Notes: generated from the sequence alone by a model not told the origin. A DNA stretch of 64,000 nt from Rutidosis leptorrhynchoides (GCF_046630445.1 NC_092343.1:141291501-141355500); one strand, 5' to 3'. Numbered from the stretch's first letter, positions 21,032 to 32,966 are shown. Numbers and translations: made by a program.

Positions 21032-24000
21032 TTAAGCAGTTGGAGTTGACGTATCTTCTGGAAATAAGTGCGGGTATTTCTTCTTCATCTGATCTTCTCG
21101 TTCCCATGTGAACTCGGGTCCTCTACAAGCATTCCATCGAACCTTAACAATCGGTATCTTGTTTTGTTTAAGTCTCTTAACCTCACGATCCATTATTTCG
21201 ACGGGTTCTTCAATGAATTGAAGTTTTTCATTGATTTGGATTTCGTCCAACGGAATAGTGAGATATTCTTTAGCAAAACATTTCTTCTAATTCGAGACGT
21301 GGAAAGTGTTATGTACAGCCGCGAGTTGTTGAGGTAACTCAAGTCGGTAAGCTACTGGTCCGACACGATCAATAATCTTGAATGGTCCAATATACCTTGG
21401 ATTTAATTTCCCTCGTTTACCAAATCGAACAACGCCTTTCCAAGGTGCAACCTTAAGCATGACCATCTCTCCAATTTCAAATTCTATATCTTTTCTTTTA
21501 ATGTCGGCGTAGCTCATTTGTCGACTTTGGGCGGTTTTCAACCGTTGTTGAATTTGGATGATCTTCTCGGTAGTTTCTTGTATTATCTCCGGACCCGTAA
21601 TCTGTCTATCCCCCACTTCACTCCAACAAATCAAAGACCTGCACTTTCTACCATAAAGTGCTTCAAACGGCGCCATCTCAATGCTTGAATGGTAGCTGTT
21701 GTTGTAGGAAAATTCTGCTAACGGTAGATGTCGATCCCAACTGCTTCCAAAATCAATAACACATGCTCGTAGCATGTCTTCAAGCGTTTGTATCATCCTT
21801 TCGCTCTGCCCATCAGTTTGTGGATGATAGGCAGTACTCATGTCTAGACGAGTTCCTAATGCTTGCTGTAATGTCTGCCAGAATCTTGAAATAAATCTGC
21901 CATCCCTATCAGAGATAATAGAGATTGGTATTCCATGTCTGGAGGCGACTTCCATCAAATACAGTCGTGCTAACTTCTCCATCTTGTCATCTTCTCTTAT
22001 TGGCAGGAAGTGTGCTGATTTGGTGAGACGATCAACTATTACCCAAATAGTATCAAAACCACTTGCAGTCCTTGGCAATTTAGTGATGAAATCCATGGTA
22101 ATGTTTTCCCATTTCCATTCCGGGATTTCGGGTTGTTGAAGTAGACCTGATGGTTTCTGATGCTCCGCTTTGACCTTAGAACACGTCAAACATTCCCCTA
22201 CGTATTTAGCAACATCGGCTTTTATACCTGGCCACCAAAAATGTTTCTTGAGATCCTTGTACATCTTCCCCGTTTCAGGATGTATTGAGTATGTAGTTTT
22301 ATGAGCTTCTCTAAGTACCATTTCTCTCATATCTCCAAATTTTGGTACCCAAATTCTTTCAGCCCTATACCGGGTTCCGTCTTCTCGAATATTAAGATGC
22401 TTCTCCGATCCTTTGGGTATTTCATCCTTTAAATTTCCCTCTTTTAAAACTCCTTGTTGCGCCTCCTTTATTTAAGTAGTAAGGTTATTGTGAATCATTA
22501 TATTCATAGATTTTACTCGAATGGGTTCTCTGTCCTTTCTACTCAAGGTGTCGGCTACCACATTTGCCTTTCCCGGGTGGTAACGAATCTCAAAGTCGTA
22601 ATCATTCAACAATTCAATCCACCTACGCTGCCTCATGTTCAGTTGTTTCTGATTAAATATGTGTTGAAGACTTTTGTGGTCAGTATATATAATACTTTTG
22701 ACCCCATATAAGTAGTGCCTCCAAGTCTTTAATTCAAAAACAACCGCGCCTAATTCCAAATCATGCGCCGTATAATTTTGCTCGTGAATCTTCAATTGTC
22801 TAGACGCATAAGCAATCACCTTCGTTCGTTGCATTAATACACAATCGATACCTTGCTTTGATGCATCACAATAAATCACAAAATCATCATTCCCTTCAGG
22901 AAATGACAATATAGGTGTCGTAGTTAGCTTTTTCTTCAATAACTGAGACGCCTTCTCTTGTTCATCCTTCCATTCAAATTTCTTCCCTTTATGCGTTAAT
23001 GCAGTCAAGGGTTTTGCTATTTTGGAGAAATCTTGGATGAATCTTCTGTAGTAACCAGCCAATCCTAAAAATTGACGTATATGCTTCGGAGTTTTTGGGG
23101 TTTCCCACTTTTCAACGGTTTCGATCTTTGCTGGGTCCACCTGGATACCTTATTTGTTCACTATATGACCGAGGAATTGAACTTCTTCCAACCAAAATGC
23201 ACACTTTGAAAACTTAGCTTATAGTTTTTCTTTTCTCAAAACTTCTAGCACTTTTCTCAAATGTTCTTCGTGCTCTTGATCATTCTTTGAGTAAATAAGT
23301 ATGTCATCGATGAAAACAATGACAAACTTGTCAAGATATGGCCCACACACTTGGTTCATAAGGTCCATGAACATAGCTGGTGCGTTAGTCAATCCAAACG
23401 GCATAACCATAAACTCGTAATGACCATAATGCGTCCTAAAAGCAATTTTTGGAATATCATCCTCCTTTACTCGCATTTGATGATATCCAGAACGTAAATC
23501 GATCTTCGAATAAACCGACGAGCCTTGTAGTTGATCAAATAAGTCGTCAATTCTCGGCAGTGGATAACGATTTTTGATGGTAAGTTTGTTCAACTCTCTG
23601 TAGTCAATACACAACCAAAATGTACCATCCTTCTTCTTGACAAACAAAACAGGAGCTCCCCATGGTGACTTGCTTGATCGAATGAAACCACGTTCTAATA
23701 GTTCTTGCAGTTGGCTTTGCAGTTCTTTCATCTAGCTGGGTACGAGTCTGTAAGGAGCACGAGCTATTGGTGTAGCTCCTGTTACAAGATCTATTTGAAA
23801 TTCAACAGATCGATGTGGAGGTAGTCCCAGTAATTCTTTCGGATATACATCGGGAAATTCTTTAGCAACAAAAACATCATTGATGCTCTTTTCTTCAGTT
23901 TGTACTTTCTCGACATGTGTTAGAACAGCATAGCAACCTTTTCTTATTAGTTTTTGTGCCTTCAAGTTACTAATAAGATGTAGCTTCGTATTTCCCTTTT

Positions 24001-24399
24001 CTCCGTACACCATTAAAGGTTCTCCTTCTTCTCGTACAATGCGAATTGCATTTTTGTAACATACAATTTCTGCTTTTATCTTCTTCAGCCAGTCCATACC
24101 AACTATTACATCAAAACTCCCTAACTCTAATAGTATCAAATCAACCTTAAATATTTCGCTACCCAGTTTAATTTCTCGATTCCGGCATATATTATCTGCT
24201 GAAATTAATTTACCGTTTGCTAATTCGAGTAAAAATTTACTATCCAACGGCGTCAATGGACAACTTAATTTAGCACAAAAATCTCTACTCATATAGCTTC
24301 TATCCGCACCTGAATCAAATAAAACGTAAGCAGATTTATTGTCAATAAGAAACGTATCCATAACAAGCTCCGGGTCTTCCTGTGCCTCTACCGCATTAA
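21032..24399 (-). pseudogene. pol of element B: protease, RT, RNase H, integrase, chromodomain-like tail
   Basis: Order on the minus strand: aspartic protease (LFDSGADRSYM near 24310, VGMDWL near 24095); reverse transcriptase (LFVKKKDG near 23640, [10 protein letters not shown] near 23380, FIDD at 23303-23314); RNase H (YCDASKQG near 22870, TDHKSLQ near 22670); integrase (zinc finger H-H-C-C with ECLTCSKVK near 22190, MDFITKL near 22090, ISDRDGRF near 21910, TDGQSER near 21810); and a C-terminal GPEFTWERED segment (about 21110) like chromoviral chromodomains. In-frame stops lie near 23732, 23219, 23150, 22472 and 21287. Domain order identifies a Ty3 chromovirus, Tekay-like. The protein ends at about 21032, 35 bases before the LTR. 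Confidence 0.9.
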
Positions 24400-25639
24400 T
24401 ATTGAAAACTCTTCCGCGGCCTTGTCCATTCGTGTTCTCCTGGTTCAGGCAATTTCTAATAATGTGGCCCGGTTTTCCACATTTATAACAAACTACATTG
24501 GCATAACTTGCTCCGACACTACTTGCTCCGCCATTACTCGTTCCAACAACATTTGTTCCTTTCGTTCTGTTAACCCCTGGTCCGTAGACCTCACACTTCG
24601 CCGCGCTATGACCATTTCTTTTACACTTGTTGCAAAATTTGGTGCAGAACCCCGAGTGATACTTTTCACACCTTTGGCATAGCTGCTTCTGATTGTTGTT
24701 GTTGTTGCAGTTGTTATTATTGTTGGGATGATTGTTGTAGTTGCTGTTGTTGTTGTTATTGTAGTTGTTGGGCCGTTTGTTGTAGTTGCGATTGATGTTG
24801 CGATTGTTGGGATAGTTGTTGCGATTATTGTTGTAATTTCTGTTGTTGTTGTATTGGAGATTCTTATCACCGTTTTCCTCCCACTTTCTTTTGACTTGCT
24901 TCATATTGGCCTCTTCAGCCGTCTGTTCTTTAATTATTTCCTCAATTTAGTTCACTAGTTAATGAGCCATTCTACATCCCTGTTGTATGGAGGCGGGCTC
25001 GTGTGAACTTATATCTTCTTGAATTCTTTCCGGTAATCCTTTCACAAACGCGTCGATCTTCTCTTCTTCATCTTCGAACGATCCCGGACACAATAGGCAC
25101 AATTCTGTGAATCGTCTTTCATACGTGGTAATATCAAATACTTGGGTTCGTAACCCTCTAATTTCTGTCTTGAGCTTATTGACCTCGGTTCTGGGACGGT
25201 ACTTCTCGTTCATCAAGTGCTTGACTGCTGACCACGGTAGTGCGTACGCATCATCTTGTCCCACTTGCTCTAGATAGGTATTCCACCATGTTAACGCAGA
25301 ACCTGTAAAGGTATGCGTAGCGTACTTCACTTTGTCCTCTTCAGTACACTTACTTATGGCAAACACCGATTCGACCTTCTCGGTCCACCGTTTCAATCCA
25401 ATCGGTCCTTCGGTTCCATCAAATTCCAAAGGTTTGCAGGCAGTGAATTCTTTGTAGGTGCATCCTACACGATTTCCTGTACTGCTAGATCCAAGGTTAT
25501 TGTTGGTATGTAGCGCAGCCTGTACTGCGGCTATGTTTGAAGCAAGAAAGGCACGAAATTCCTCTTCGCTCATATTCAAGGTGGGTCGAGTAGCTGGTGC
25601 CATTTCCTTCAAAATAGTCAAATGAAACAAGTTAATCAT
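24400..25639 (-). pseudogene. gag of element B
   Basis: The capsid part (25600-24959) contains the retrotrans_gag signature (PLEFDGTEGPIGLKRWTEKVE ... LTWWNTYLEQVG ... ALPWSAVKHLMNEKY). It is followed, after stops at about 24958 and 24945, by a nucleocapsid region with an Asn-rich tract of AAC/AAT codons (24840-24690) and two CCHC zinc knuckles, CNKCKRNGHSAAKC (about 24630) and CYKCGKPGHIIRNC (about 24475). Starts at 25639 or the internal Met at about 25603 (MAPATRP) are both possible. In-frame stops break the protein once between capsid and nucleocapsid. Confidence 0.9.
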
Positions 25640-25741
25640 ACAGAATATTAAGAGTAGTCAATAGTATCTCGTAGCATAATATGAACTCATTTATAAAAGC
25701 TTTTTCTTCATATTAGCGTTTTATAAGTTTAAATTTGGGTA

Positions 25742-25756
25742 GTACCTACCCGTTAA
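25742..25756 (-). other. Second polypurine-like tract, upstream of gag in B
   Basis: The minus strand reads TTAACGGGTAGGTAC, identical over 15 bases to the tract next to the 3' LTR. It lies about 100 bases upstream of the gag start, between the F-box ORF and gag. The equivalent in A is at 31625-31638. Confidence 0.6.
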
Positions 25757-26039
25757 GTTCATACTTAGTAGCTAATATACAATTCAACTACTACAATTCT
25801 ATATGAAAAACTGATTATAATAATATTTCGCGTTCAAACTTTTCTACAATATTTTACAAACTTACAATAACATATAGCATGAAATATAGCACACAATAAC
25901 TTTGATACAAGATAGTTGTGAAGATAATTCTAGCTAGTACACAAGTCGTTCAGCAAAGGCAACAAAGACACGTAATTCATACGTCCAGAAACAAGTCATG
26001 CATTCTGGTTTTACTAGGACTACTTCCCATCCTTGGTAT

Positions 26040-26601
26040 TGTGGAACTTAACCGTTATGGCCGTTGATAAGACAGCGTGTTGTAACGTCGTCAAAGGGAT
26101 GAGGGTTACGTAATGTCCAACAGTCTCGTAACAATCTAAAAACCTTGTTTCTCACCCCAACTACTGAGTCCGTTACTTGTGGGAATGTTTTGTTTAATAG
26201 TTGTAGCCCGATGTTCTTTTTCTCACTTTGGTGAAAAGCGAACATTACTAACCCGTAAGCATAACATGCTTCGTTATGTTGCATGTTAGCCGCTTTTTCT
26301 AAATCATGAAGTCCTATGTTCGGATACATTGAGTCAAAATAATTTCTTAACCCGTTGCGTAAAATAGCACTTGGGTTCCCTGCAATATATGCGTCAAAGT
26401 AAACACATCGCAACTTATGGGTTTCCCAATGTGATATCCCCCATCTTTCAAAACCAAGGCATTCTTGGAACGTTCTTCGAATGTCTTACAAACTGATTTT
26501 GCCGTAAATAGTTGTGCCGAAGAATTCTGACCGACTCTAGACAAGATTTCATCAATCATGTCTCCTGGTAGGTCTTCTAAAATATTGGGTTGTCTATCCA
26601 T
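26040..26601 (-). pseudogene. F-box (At1g67623-like) ORF of element B, frameshifted
   Basis: Starts at 26601 with MDRQPNILEDLPGDMIDEIL, an F-box. It continues in frame to about 26450, then loses about 13-14 bases relative to A (the segment after NALVLK) and shifts frame. The second part (26440-26048) encodes GNPSAILRNGLRNYFD and NIGLHDLEKAANMQHNEACY, a Sel1-like/tetratrico-like stretch typical of the At1g67623-like F-box family, then KTFPQVTDSVVGVRNKVFRLLRDCW and a stop after NGHNG. The family resemblance is from memory of the domain layout. It lies on the element's sense strand between the acidic ORF and gag. Confidence 0.7.
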
Positions 26602-26736
26602 TTTGTGTTTTTATACTGTAAAATAGACAAGAGTTAGATTCATAAAAGATACTTATTAATACAAGCAGTTTTTACATATATCATAAAGCATAAGCACACT
26701 ATATTACATATATTACACCGCACGAATACAATTATC

Positions 26737-27336
26737 TTATTCCGACTCACTCGTTTCTTCTTCTTCGAACTTGGTTCTTTTTGCTAAGTTTTTAGGGATA
26801 TATGATGTTCCCCTAATACGAGCTGTCGTTTTCCACAACGGTTTAGAAAAACCTGGTGGTTTATAGGTTCCCGGGTCATTGTTACAACTTAAGGACTTCG
26901 GGGGTTGACGATACATATAAAGTTCATCTGGGTTGGAATTATATTTCTCTATTTTTATGCCCTTTCCCTTATTATTTTCTTTTGCCTTTTTAAATTCAGT
27001 TGGGGTAATTTCTATAACATCATCGGAATTCTCGTCGGAATCCGATTCATCGGAGAATTGGTAATCCTCCCAATATTTTGCTTCCTTGGTGGAAACACCA
27101 TTGACCATAATTAACCTTGGTCGGTTGGTTGAGGATTTTCTTTTACTTAACTGTTTTATTATTTCCCCCACCGGTTCTATTTCTTCTTCCGGTTCCTCCT
27201 CTTCCGGTTCTGATTCTTCTTCCGGTTCTGATTCTTCTTCCGGTTCCTCTTCGGGAACTTGTGAATCAGTCCAATATATATTCGACTCTTCGTTATTATT
27301 AAGTGAGTCAATGGGATTTGTGTTAGAGGTAGAAAT
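26737..27336 (-). pseudogene. Accessory acidic ORF of element B, start codon lost
   Basis: Homologue of the acidic ORF in A. At the position of A's ATG, B has ATT (27334-27336), after which the frame stays open through NPIDSLNNNEESNIYW and an EPEEES-repeat tract, then RLIMVNGVSTKEAKYWEDY, DDVIEIT, KGKGIKIEK, DELYMYRQ, KPPGFSKPLWKTTARIRGT and a terminal EEEETSESE. The next in-frame Met is at 27171, which would remove the acidic tract. The sequence outside the repeat is well conserved between the two copies, suggesting it was once a protein under constraint. Function unknown. Confidence 0.6.
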
Positions 27337-27531
27337 CTATCACACAATATCAAACATGTTAAGAGATTAATATATCACATAATATTTACATGTTAATAAT
27401 ATAAAGTTTCCAACAAAAATGCTAAGCAATCATTTTTAAAGAAAACACGGTCGAAGTCCAGACTCACTAATGCATCCTAACAAACTCGATAAGACACACT
27501 AATGCAAATTTTTTAGTTCTCTAAGACCAAC

Positions 27532-27543
27532 GCTCGGATACCA
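27532..27543 (-). other. Primer-binding site of element B
   Basis: The minus strand reads TGGTATCCGAGC two bases inside the 5' LTR end at 27546, identical to element A, including its one departure from the initiator-Met tRNA complement. Confidence 0.85.
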
Positions 27544-27545
27544 AC

Positions 27546-30500
27546 TGAAATGTCCCGTTCTTATTGATTAAAAACGTTCCATATTAATTGATTTCGTTGT
27601 GAGGTTTTGACCTCTATATGAGACGTTTTTCAAAGACTGCATTCATTTTAAAACAAACCATAACCTTTATTTCATCAATAAAGGTTTAAAAAGCTTTACG
27701 TAGATTATCAAATAATGATAATCTAAAATATCATGTTTACACACGACCATTACATAATGGTTTACAATACAAATATGTTACAACGAAATAAGTTTCTTGA
27801 ATGCAGTTTTTACACAATATCATACAAGCATGGACTCCAAATCTCGTCCTTATTTAAGTATGCGATAGCGGAAGCTCTTAATAATCACCTGAGAATAAAC
27901 ATGCTTAAAACGTCAACAAAAATGTTGGTGAGTTATAGGTTTAACCTATATATTATCAAATCATAATAATAGACCACAAGATTTCATATTTCAATACACA
28001 TCCCATACATAGAGATAAAAATCATTCATATGGTGAATACCTGGTAACCGACATTAACAAGATTCGTATGTAAGAATATCCCCATCATTCCGGGACACCC
28101 TTCGGATATGATATAAATTTTGAAGTACTAAAGCATCCGATACTTTGGATGGGGTTTGTTAGGGACAATAGATCTATCTTTAGGATTCACGTCAATTAGG
28201 GTGTCTGTTCCCTAATTCTTAGATTACCAGACTTAATAAAAAAGGGCATATTCGATTTCGATAATTCAACCATAGAATGTAGTTTCAAGTACTTGTGTCT
28301 ATTTTGTAAATCATTTATAAAACCTGCATGTATTCTCATCCCAAAAATATTAGATTTTAAAAGTGGGACTATAACTCACTTTCACAGATTTTTTACTTCG
28401 TCGGGAAGTAATACTTGGCCACTGGTCGATTCACGAACCTATAACAAATATGTACATATATATCAAAGTATGTTCAAAATATATTTACAACACTTCTAAT
28501 ACGTTTGATGTTTTAAGTTTATTAGGTCAGCTGTCTTCGTTAGTAACCTACAACTAGTTGTCCACAGTTAGATGTACAGAAATAAATCGATATATATTAT
28601 CTTGAATCAATCCACGACCCAGTGTATACATATCTCAGTATTGATCAAAACTCAAACTATATATATTTTGGAATCAACCTCAACCCTGTATAGCTAACTC
28701 CAACATTCACATATAGAGTGTCTATGGTTGTTCCGAAATATATATAGATGTGTCGACATGATAGGTCGAAACATTGTATACGTGTCTATAGTATCTCAAG
28801 AATACATAATATACAATACAAGTTGATTAAGTTATGGTTGGAATAGATTTGTTACCAATTTTCACGTAGCTAAAATGAGTAGTTTTTACCAATTTTGTTT
28901 TGCTCGCCATTTCTTCGTTTCTAATCCGTTTTGAGTGATTTAAGCGGCCACAGTTTCGTATTGAACTTGAATTAATGAAAATAAACAGAAAAGGTATAGG
29001 TTTATAGTCGGAAATACAAGTTACAAGTCATTTTTGAAAGAGGTAGTCATTTCCGTCGAAAGAACGACATCTTGATAACTGTTTTGAAAAACATACTTTC
29101 ACTTTGAGTTTAACCATGATTTTTGGATATGTTTTCATGTTCATAAGAAGAATCATTTTCCCAGAAGTATAGCTTTTAAATCAAAGTTTTTCATAGTTTT
29201 TAATTATCCAAACCAAAACAGCCCCGGTTGTAACTACGACGGCGTAAATCCGGTTTTATGGTGTTTATCGTGTTTCCGGGTTTTAAATCATTAAGTTAGC
29301 ATATCATATAGATATAGATCATGTATATAGTTGATTTTAAAAGTGTAGTTAGAAGGATTAACTTTATTTGCGAACAAGTTTAGAATTAACTAAACTATGT
29401 TCTAGTGATTACAAGTTTACCACTTCGAATATGATAGCTTTTTATGTATGAATCGAATGATGTTATGAACATCATTACTACCTTAAGTTCCTTGGATAAA
29501 CCTACTGGAAAAGAGAAAAATGGATCTAGCTTCAACGGATCCTTGGATGGCTCGAAGTTCTTGAAGCAGGATCATGACACGAAAACAAGTTCAAGTAAGA
29601 TCATCACTTGAAATAAGATTGTTATAGTTATAGAAATTGAACCAAAGTTTGAATATGATTATTAACTTGTATTAGAATAATAACCTACTGTAAGAAACAA
29701 AGATTTCTTGAGGTTGGATGATCACCTTACAAGATTGGAAGTGAGCTAGCAAACTTGAAAGTGTTGTTGGTGTGTTCTTGAGTTGTTGTTTTGTATGTTG
29801 ATCTAGTTTAGGATTTATGAACTTGATTGAGCTAGATTATGAAGAAAAAGATGAAGAACACTTAGAAAAAATGAAGAACACTTGAGATAGAGTAATTTGA
29901 TTCATAAAAATTGCAAAATGAAAGTGTTATGGAGAGTAAACAAAAATGTGAAAGAGGAGTACTTTTAATGGCTCCATTAGTTTGTAATTTTGTGTAATAA
30001 TTCTAGCTAGTTGCCAAATGATGGTTCCCACATGTTTTAGGTAACTCACATGGGCTGCTAAGAGCTGATCATTGGAGTGTATATACCAATAGCACATACA
30101 TCTAAAAGCTGTGTATTGTACGAGTACGAATACGGGTGCATACGAGTAGAATTGCTGATGAAACTGAACGAGGATGTAACTGTAAGCATTTTTGTTAAGT
30201 ATAAGTATTTTGATAAGTGTCTTGAAGTCTTTCAAAAGTGTATGAATACATATTAAAACACTACATGTATATACATTTTAACTGAGTCGTTAAATCATCG
30301 TTAGTCGTTACATGTAAGTGTTGTTTTGAAACCTTTAGGTTAACGGTCTTGTTAAATGTTGTTAAACCATTGTTTATTAAATCAAATGAGATGTTAAATT
30401 ATTATATTATCATGATATTATGATGTATGAATATCTCTTAATATGATATATATACATTACAATATCGTTACAACGATAATCGTTACATATAAGTCTCGTT

Positions 30501-30987
30501 TCGTAATTCTTGAATTAGTAGTCTTGTTTTTACATATGTAGTTCATTGTTAACACACTTAATGATATATTTAAATATCATTTTATCATGTTAAATATAGT
30601 GTATCAATATCTTAATATGATACATATGTATTTAGTAGACGTTATCATAACGATAATCGTTATATATATCATTTCGAGTTTCTTAACTTAGTAATCTCAT
30701 TTCTTATGTATATCACACATTGTTAATATACTTAGTGAGATACTTACTCATCATAATCTCATGTCAACCATATATATATGTCTATATATACCACAACATG
30801 TAGTTTTTACAAATTCGTAACGTTCGTGAATCGCCGGTCAACTTGGGTGATCAATTTTCTATATGAAACTTATTTCATTTAATCAAGTCTTAACAAGTTT
30901 GATTGCTTAACATGTTGGAAACACTTAATCATGTAAATATCAATTTCATTTAATATATATAAACATGGAATAGTTCGGGTCACTACA
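27546..30987 (-). mobile_element. 5' LTR of element B
   Basis: Runs from TGTAGTGACCC at 30987 (minus strand) to TGAAATGTCCCG at 27546, 3442 bp. It is highly similar to 17571-20996. It has the family short frame at 29927-30235 and the hairpin at 27914-27927. Nothing host-like is seen in it. Confidence 0.9.
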
Positions 30988-30992
30988 TTTTC

Positions 30993-31457
30993 TTTTAAGC
31001 GTTAAATGCGGGGAACCCAAATGCAATTTTACGCTACGGGTTAGAAACCTATTTTGACTCAACATATCCTAACATAGGATTTCGTGAATTAGAAAGAGCT
31101 TCTAACATGCAACATAAAGAAGCATGTTATGCTTACGGGTTAGTGATGTTCGCTTCTTACCAAAGTGAGAAAAAGAACATCGGATTGAAACTTTTAAATA
31201 AAACCTTCCCACAAGTGACGGATTCAGTAGTTGGGGTGAGAAACAAGGTTTTTAGATTATTACGTGGCTGTTGGACATTACGAAACCCTCGTCCTTTTGA
31301 CAATATTACAACATGCTGCCTAGCCAATGGTCATAACGGTTATTTTCCACAAGACCAAGGATGGGAAGTCGTCTTAGTAAAACCAGAATGCATGACTTGT
31401 TTCTGGACTTATGAATTACGTGTCTTTATTTTCTTTGCTGAAGAACTTGCGTATTAA
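30993..31457 (+). pseudogene. F-box ORF of element A, 3' part (after nested B)
   Basis: Resumes the gene begun at 17343. It encodes GNPNAILRYGLETYFDS, NIGFRELERASNMQHKEACY, KTFPQVTDSVVGVRNKVFRLL and a C-terminal Cys/aromatic region (CMTCFWTYELRVF), ending at 31457. This C-terminus, with its C-x-x-C-x-W-x-x-E-L-R pattern, is like that of At1g67623/At2g35280-type plant F-box proteins. A TAA lies in the useful frame within the first 15 bases after B, so this copy was damaged independently of the insertion, or the junction is imperfect. B lacks the last 40 or so residues. Confidence 0.65.
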
Positions 31458-31624
31458 CTAGATTTATCTTCAAAACTGTCCTGTATCAAAGTCTACTATA
31501 TTTCATGTTATATGTAATATAGCGAAGTTGTAAGTTTGAAGAATATTTGTATGTGATATATTATTATCAGTTTTTCATATGGAATTGTAGTAGTTGAATT
31601 GTATATTAGCTACTAAGTATGAAC

Positions 31625-31638
31625 TTAACGGGTAGGTA
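31625..31638 (+). other. Polypurine-like tract upstream of gag in A
   Basis: TTAACGGGTAGGTA lies 103 bases before the gag start, at the position equivalent to 25742-25756 in B. In A this is the only remaining copy, because the tract next to its 3' LTR is deleted. Confidence 0.55.
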
Positions 31639-31741
31639 GTACTCGAATTTAAACTTATAAAACGCTAATATGAAGAAAAAGCTTTTATAAATGAGTTCAT
31701 ATTATGCTACGAAATACTATTGACTTCTCTTAATATTCTGT

Positions 31742-32594
31742 ATGATTAACTCGATTCAATTGGCTATTTTGAAGGAAATGGCACCAACTACTCGACAGAC
31801 CATGAATATGAGCGAAGAGGAATTTCGTACCTTTCTTGCTGCAAACATAGCCGCAGTACAGGCTGCGCTTCATACCAACAATAACTCTGAATCTAGCAAT
31901 GCAGCTAACGGCGCAAGAAATCGTGTAGGATGCTCCTACAAAGAATTCACTGCCTGCAAACCTTTGGAATTTGATGGAACCGAAGGACCAATTGGATTGA
32001 AACGGTGGACCGAGAAAGTCGAATTGGTGTTTACAATAAGTAAGTGTACTGAAGAGGACAAAGTTAAGTACGCTACGCATACCTTCACAGGTACTGCGTT
32101 AACATGGTGGAACACCTATCTTGAATAGGTAGGACACAATGCTGCTTACGCACTACCGTGGTCGGCATTCAAGCACTTGATGAACGAGAAGTACCGTCCC
32201 AGAACCGAGGTCAATAAGCTCAAGTCAGAACTTAGAGGGTTACGAACACAGGGATTCGATATTACTTTGTACGAAAGATGATTCACAGAATTGTGCCTAT
32301 TGTGTCCGAGAGTGTTCGAAGATGAGGAAGAGAAGATCGACGCATTTGTGAAAGGATTATCGGTGAGAATCCAAGAAGATATAAGTTCACACGAGCCTGC
32401 CTCCATACAAAAGGCATGTAGAATGGCTCACAAACTAGTGAACTAGATTGAGGGAAGAATTAAAGAACAGGCGGCCGAAGAGGCCAACGTGAAGCTAGTC
32501 AAAAAAAAGTGGGAGGAAAACGGTGATAAGAGTCACCAATACAATAACAACAATCCCAACAATCGCAACATCAATCGCAACTACAACAAACGGC

Positions 32595-32646
<52 letters not shown>

Positions 32647-32966
32647 CTACAACAATCATCCCAACAACAATAACAACCGCAACAACAACAACAATCAGAA
32701 GCAGCTATGCCAAAGGTGTGAAAAGTATCACTCAGGGTTCTGCACCAAATTTTGAAACAAGTGTAAAAGAAATGGTCATACCGCGACGAAGTGTGAGGTC
32801 TACGGACCAGGGGTTAACAGAACTGAAGGAACAAATGGTGTCGGAACGAGTAATGGCAGAGCAAGTAGTGTCGGAGCAAGTTATGCCAATGTAGTTTGTT
32901 ATAAATGTGGAAAACCGGGCCACATTATTAGAAATTGCCCGAACCAGGAGAACACGAATGGACAAG
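31742..32966 (+). pseudogene. gag of element A
   Basis: Capsid region with MSEEEFRTFLAANIAAVQAAL, PLEFDGTEGPIGLKRWTEKVE and LTWWNTYLE, then TAG at about 32126 where B has Gln. Further stops occur near 32278 (CGA to TGA), 32444 and 32754. The nucleocapsid part contains a long AAC-repeat Asn tract (about 32580-32660) and two CCHC knuckles (about 32755-32800, the first missing its leading Cys because of the TGA, and 32898-32940). Gag packages the element RNA. Start is 31742 or the internal Met at 31778. Confidence 0.88.
32580..32700 (+). repeat. AAC microsatellite in gag
   Basis: An almost perfect (AAC)n run with single interruptions, encoding polyasparagine in the gag frame. The matching tract in B is shorter and more interrupted, so repeat expansion has continued since the copies diverged. 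Confidence 0.85.

Larger units (their letters stand above)
17571..30987 (-). mobile_element. Complete Ty3/gypsy element B, nested in element A
   Basis: About 13.4 kb, opposite in strand to A. The LTRs are at 27546-30987 (5') and 17571-20996 (3'). It contains PBS, acidic ORF, F-box ORF, gag and pol in the same order as A. The flanks are TTTTT (17566-17570) and TTTTC (30988-30992), a 4-of-5 match to a 5-bp duplication. On both sides lies A's F-box ORF, which proves insertion into it. B retains a recognisable polypurine tract next to its 3' LTR. It has nonsense codons in gag and pol and is not autonomous as it stands. Confidence 0.9.

Noticed and set aside
24493-24870. Thr/Ile-rich frame in element B
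   Set aside because: Alternate frame of the Asn-codon repeat in gag; the same happens at 32523-32894 in A.
31730-32080. 116-codon minus-strand frame
   Set aside because: Antisense to the gag capsid of element A, which carries clear gag motifs.
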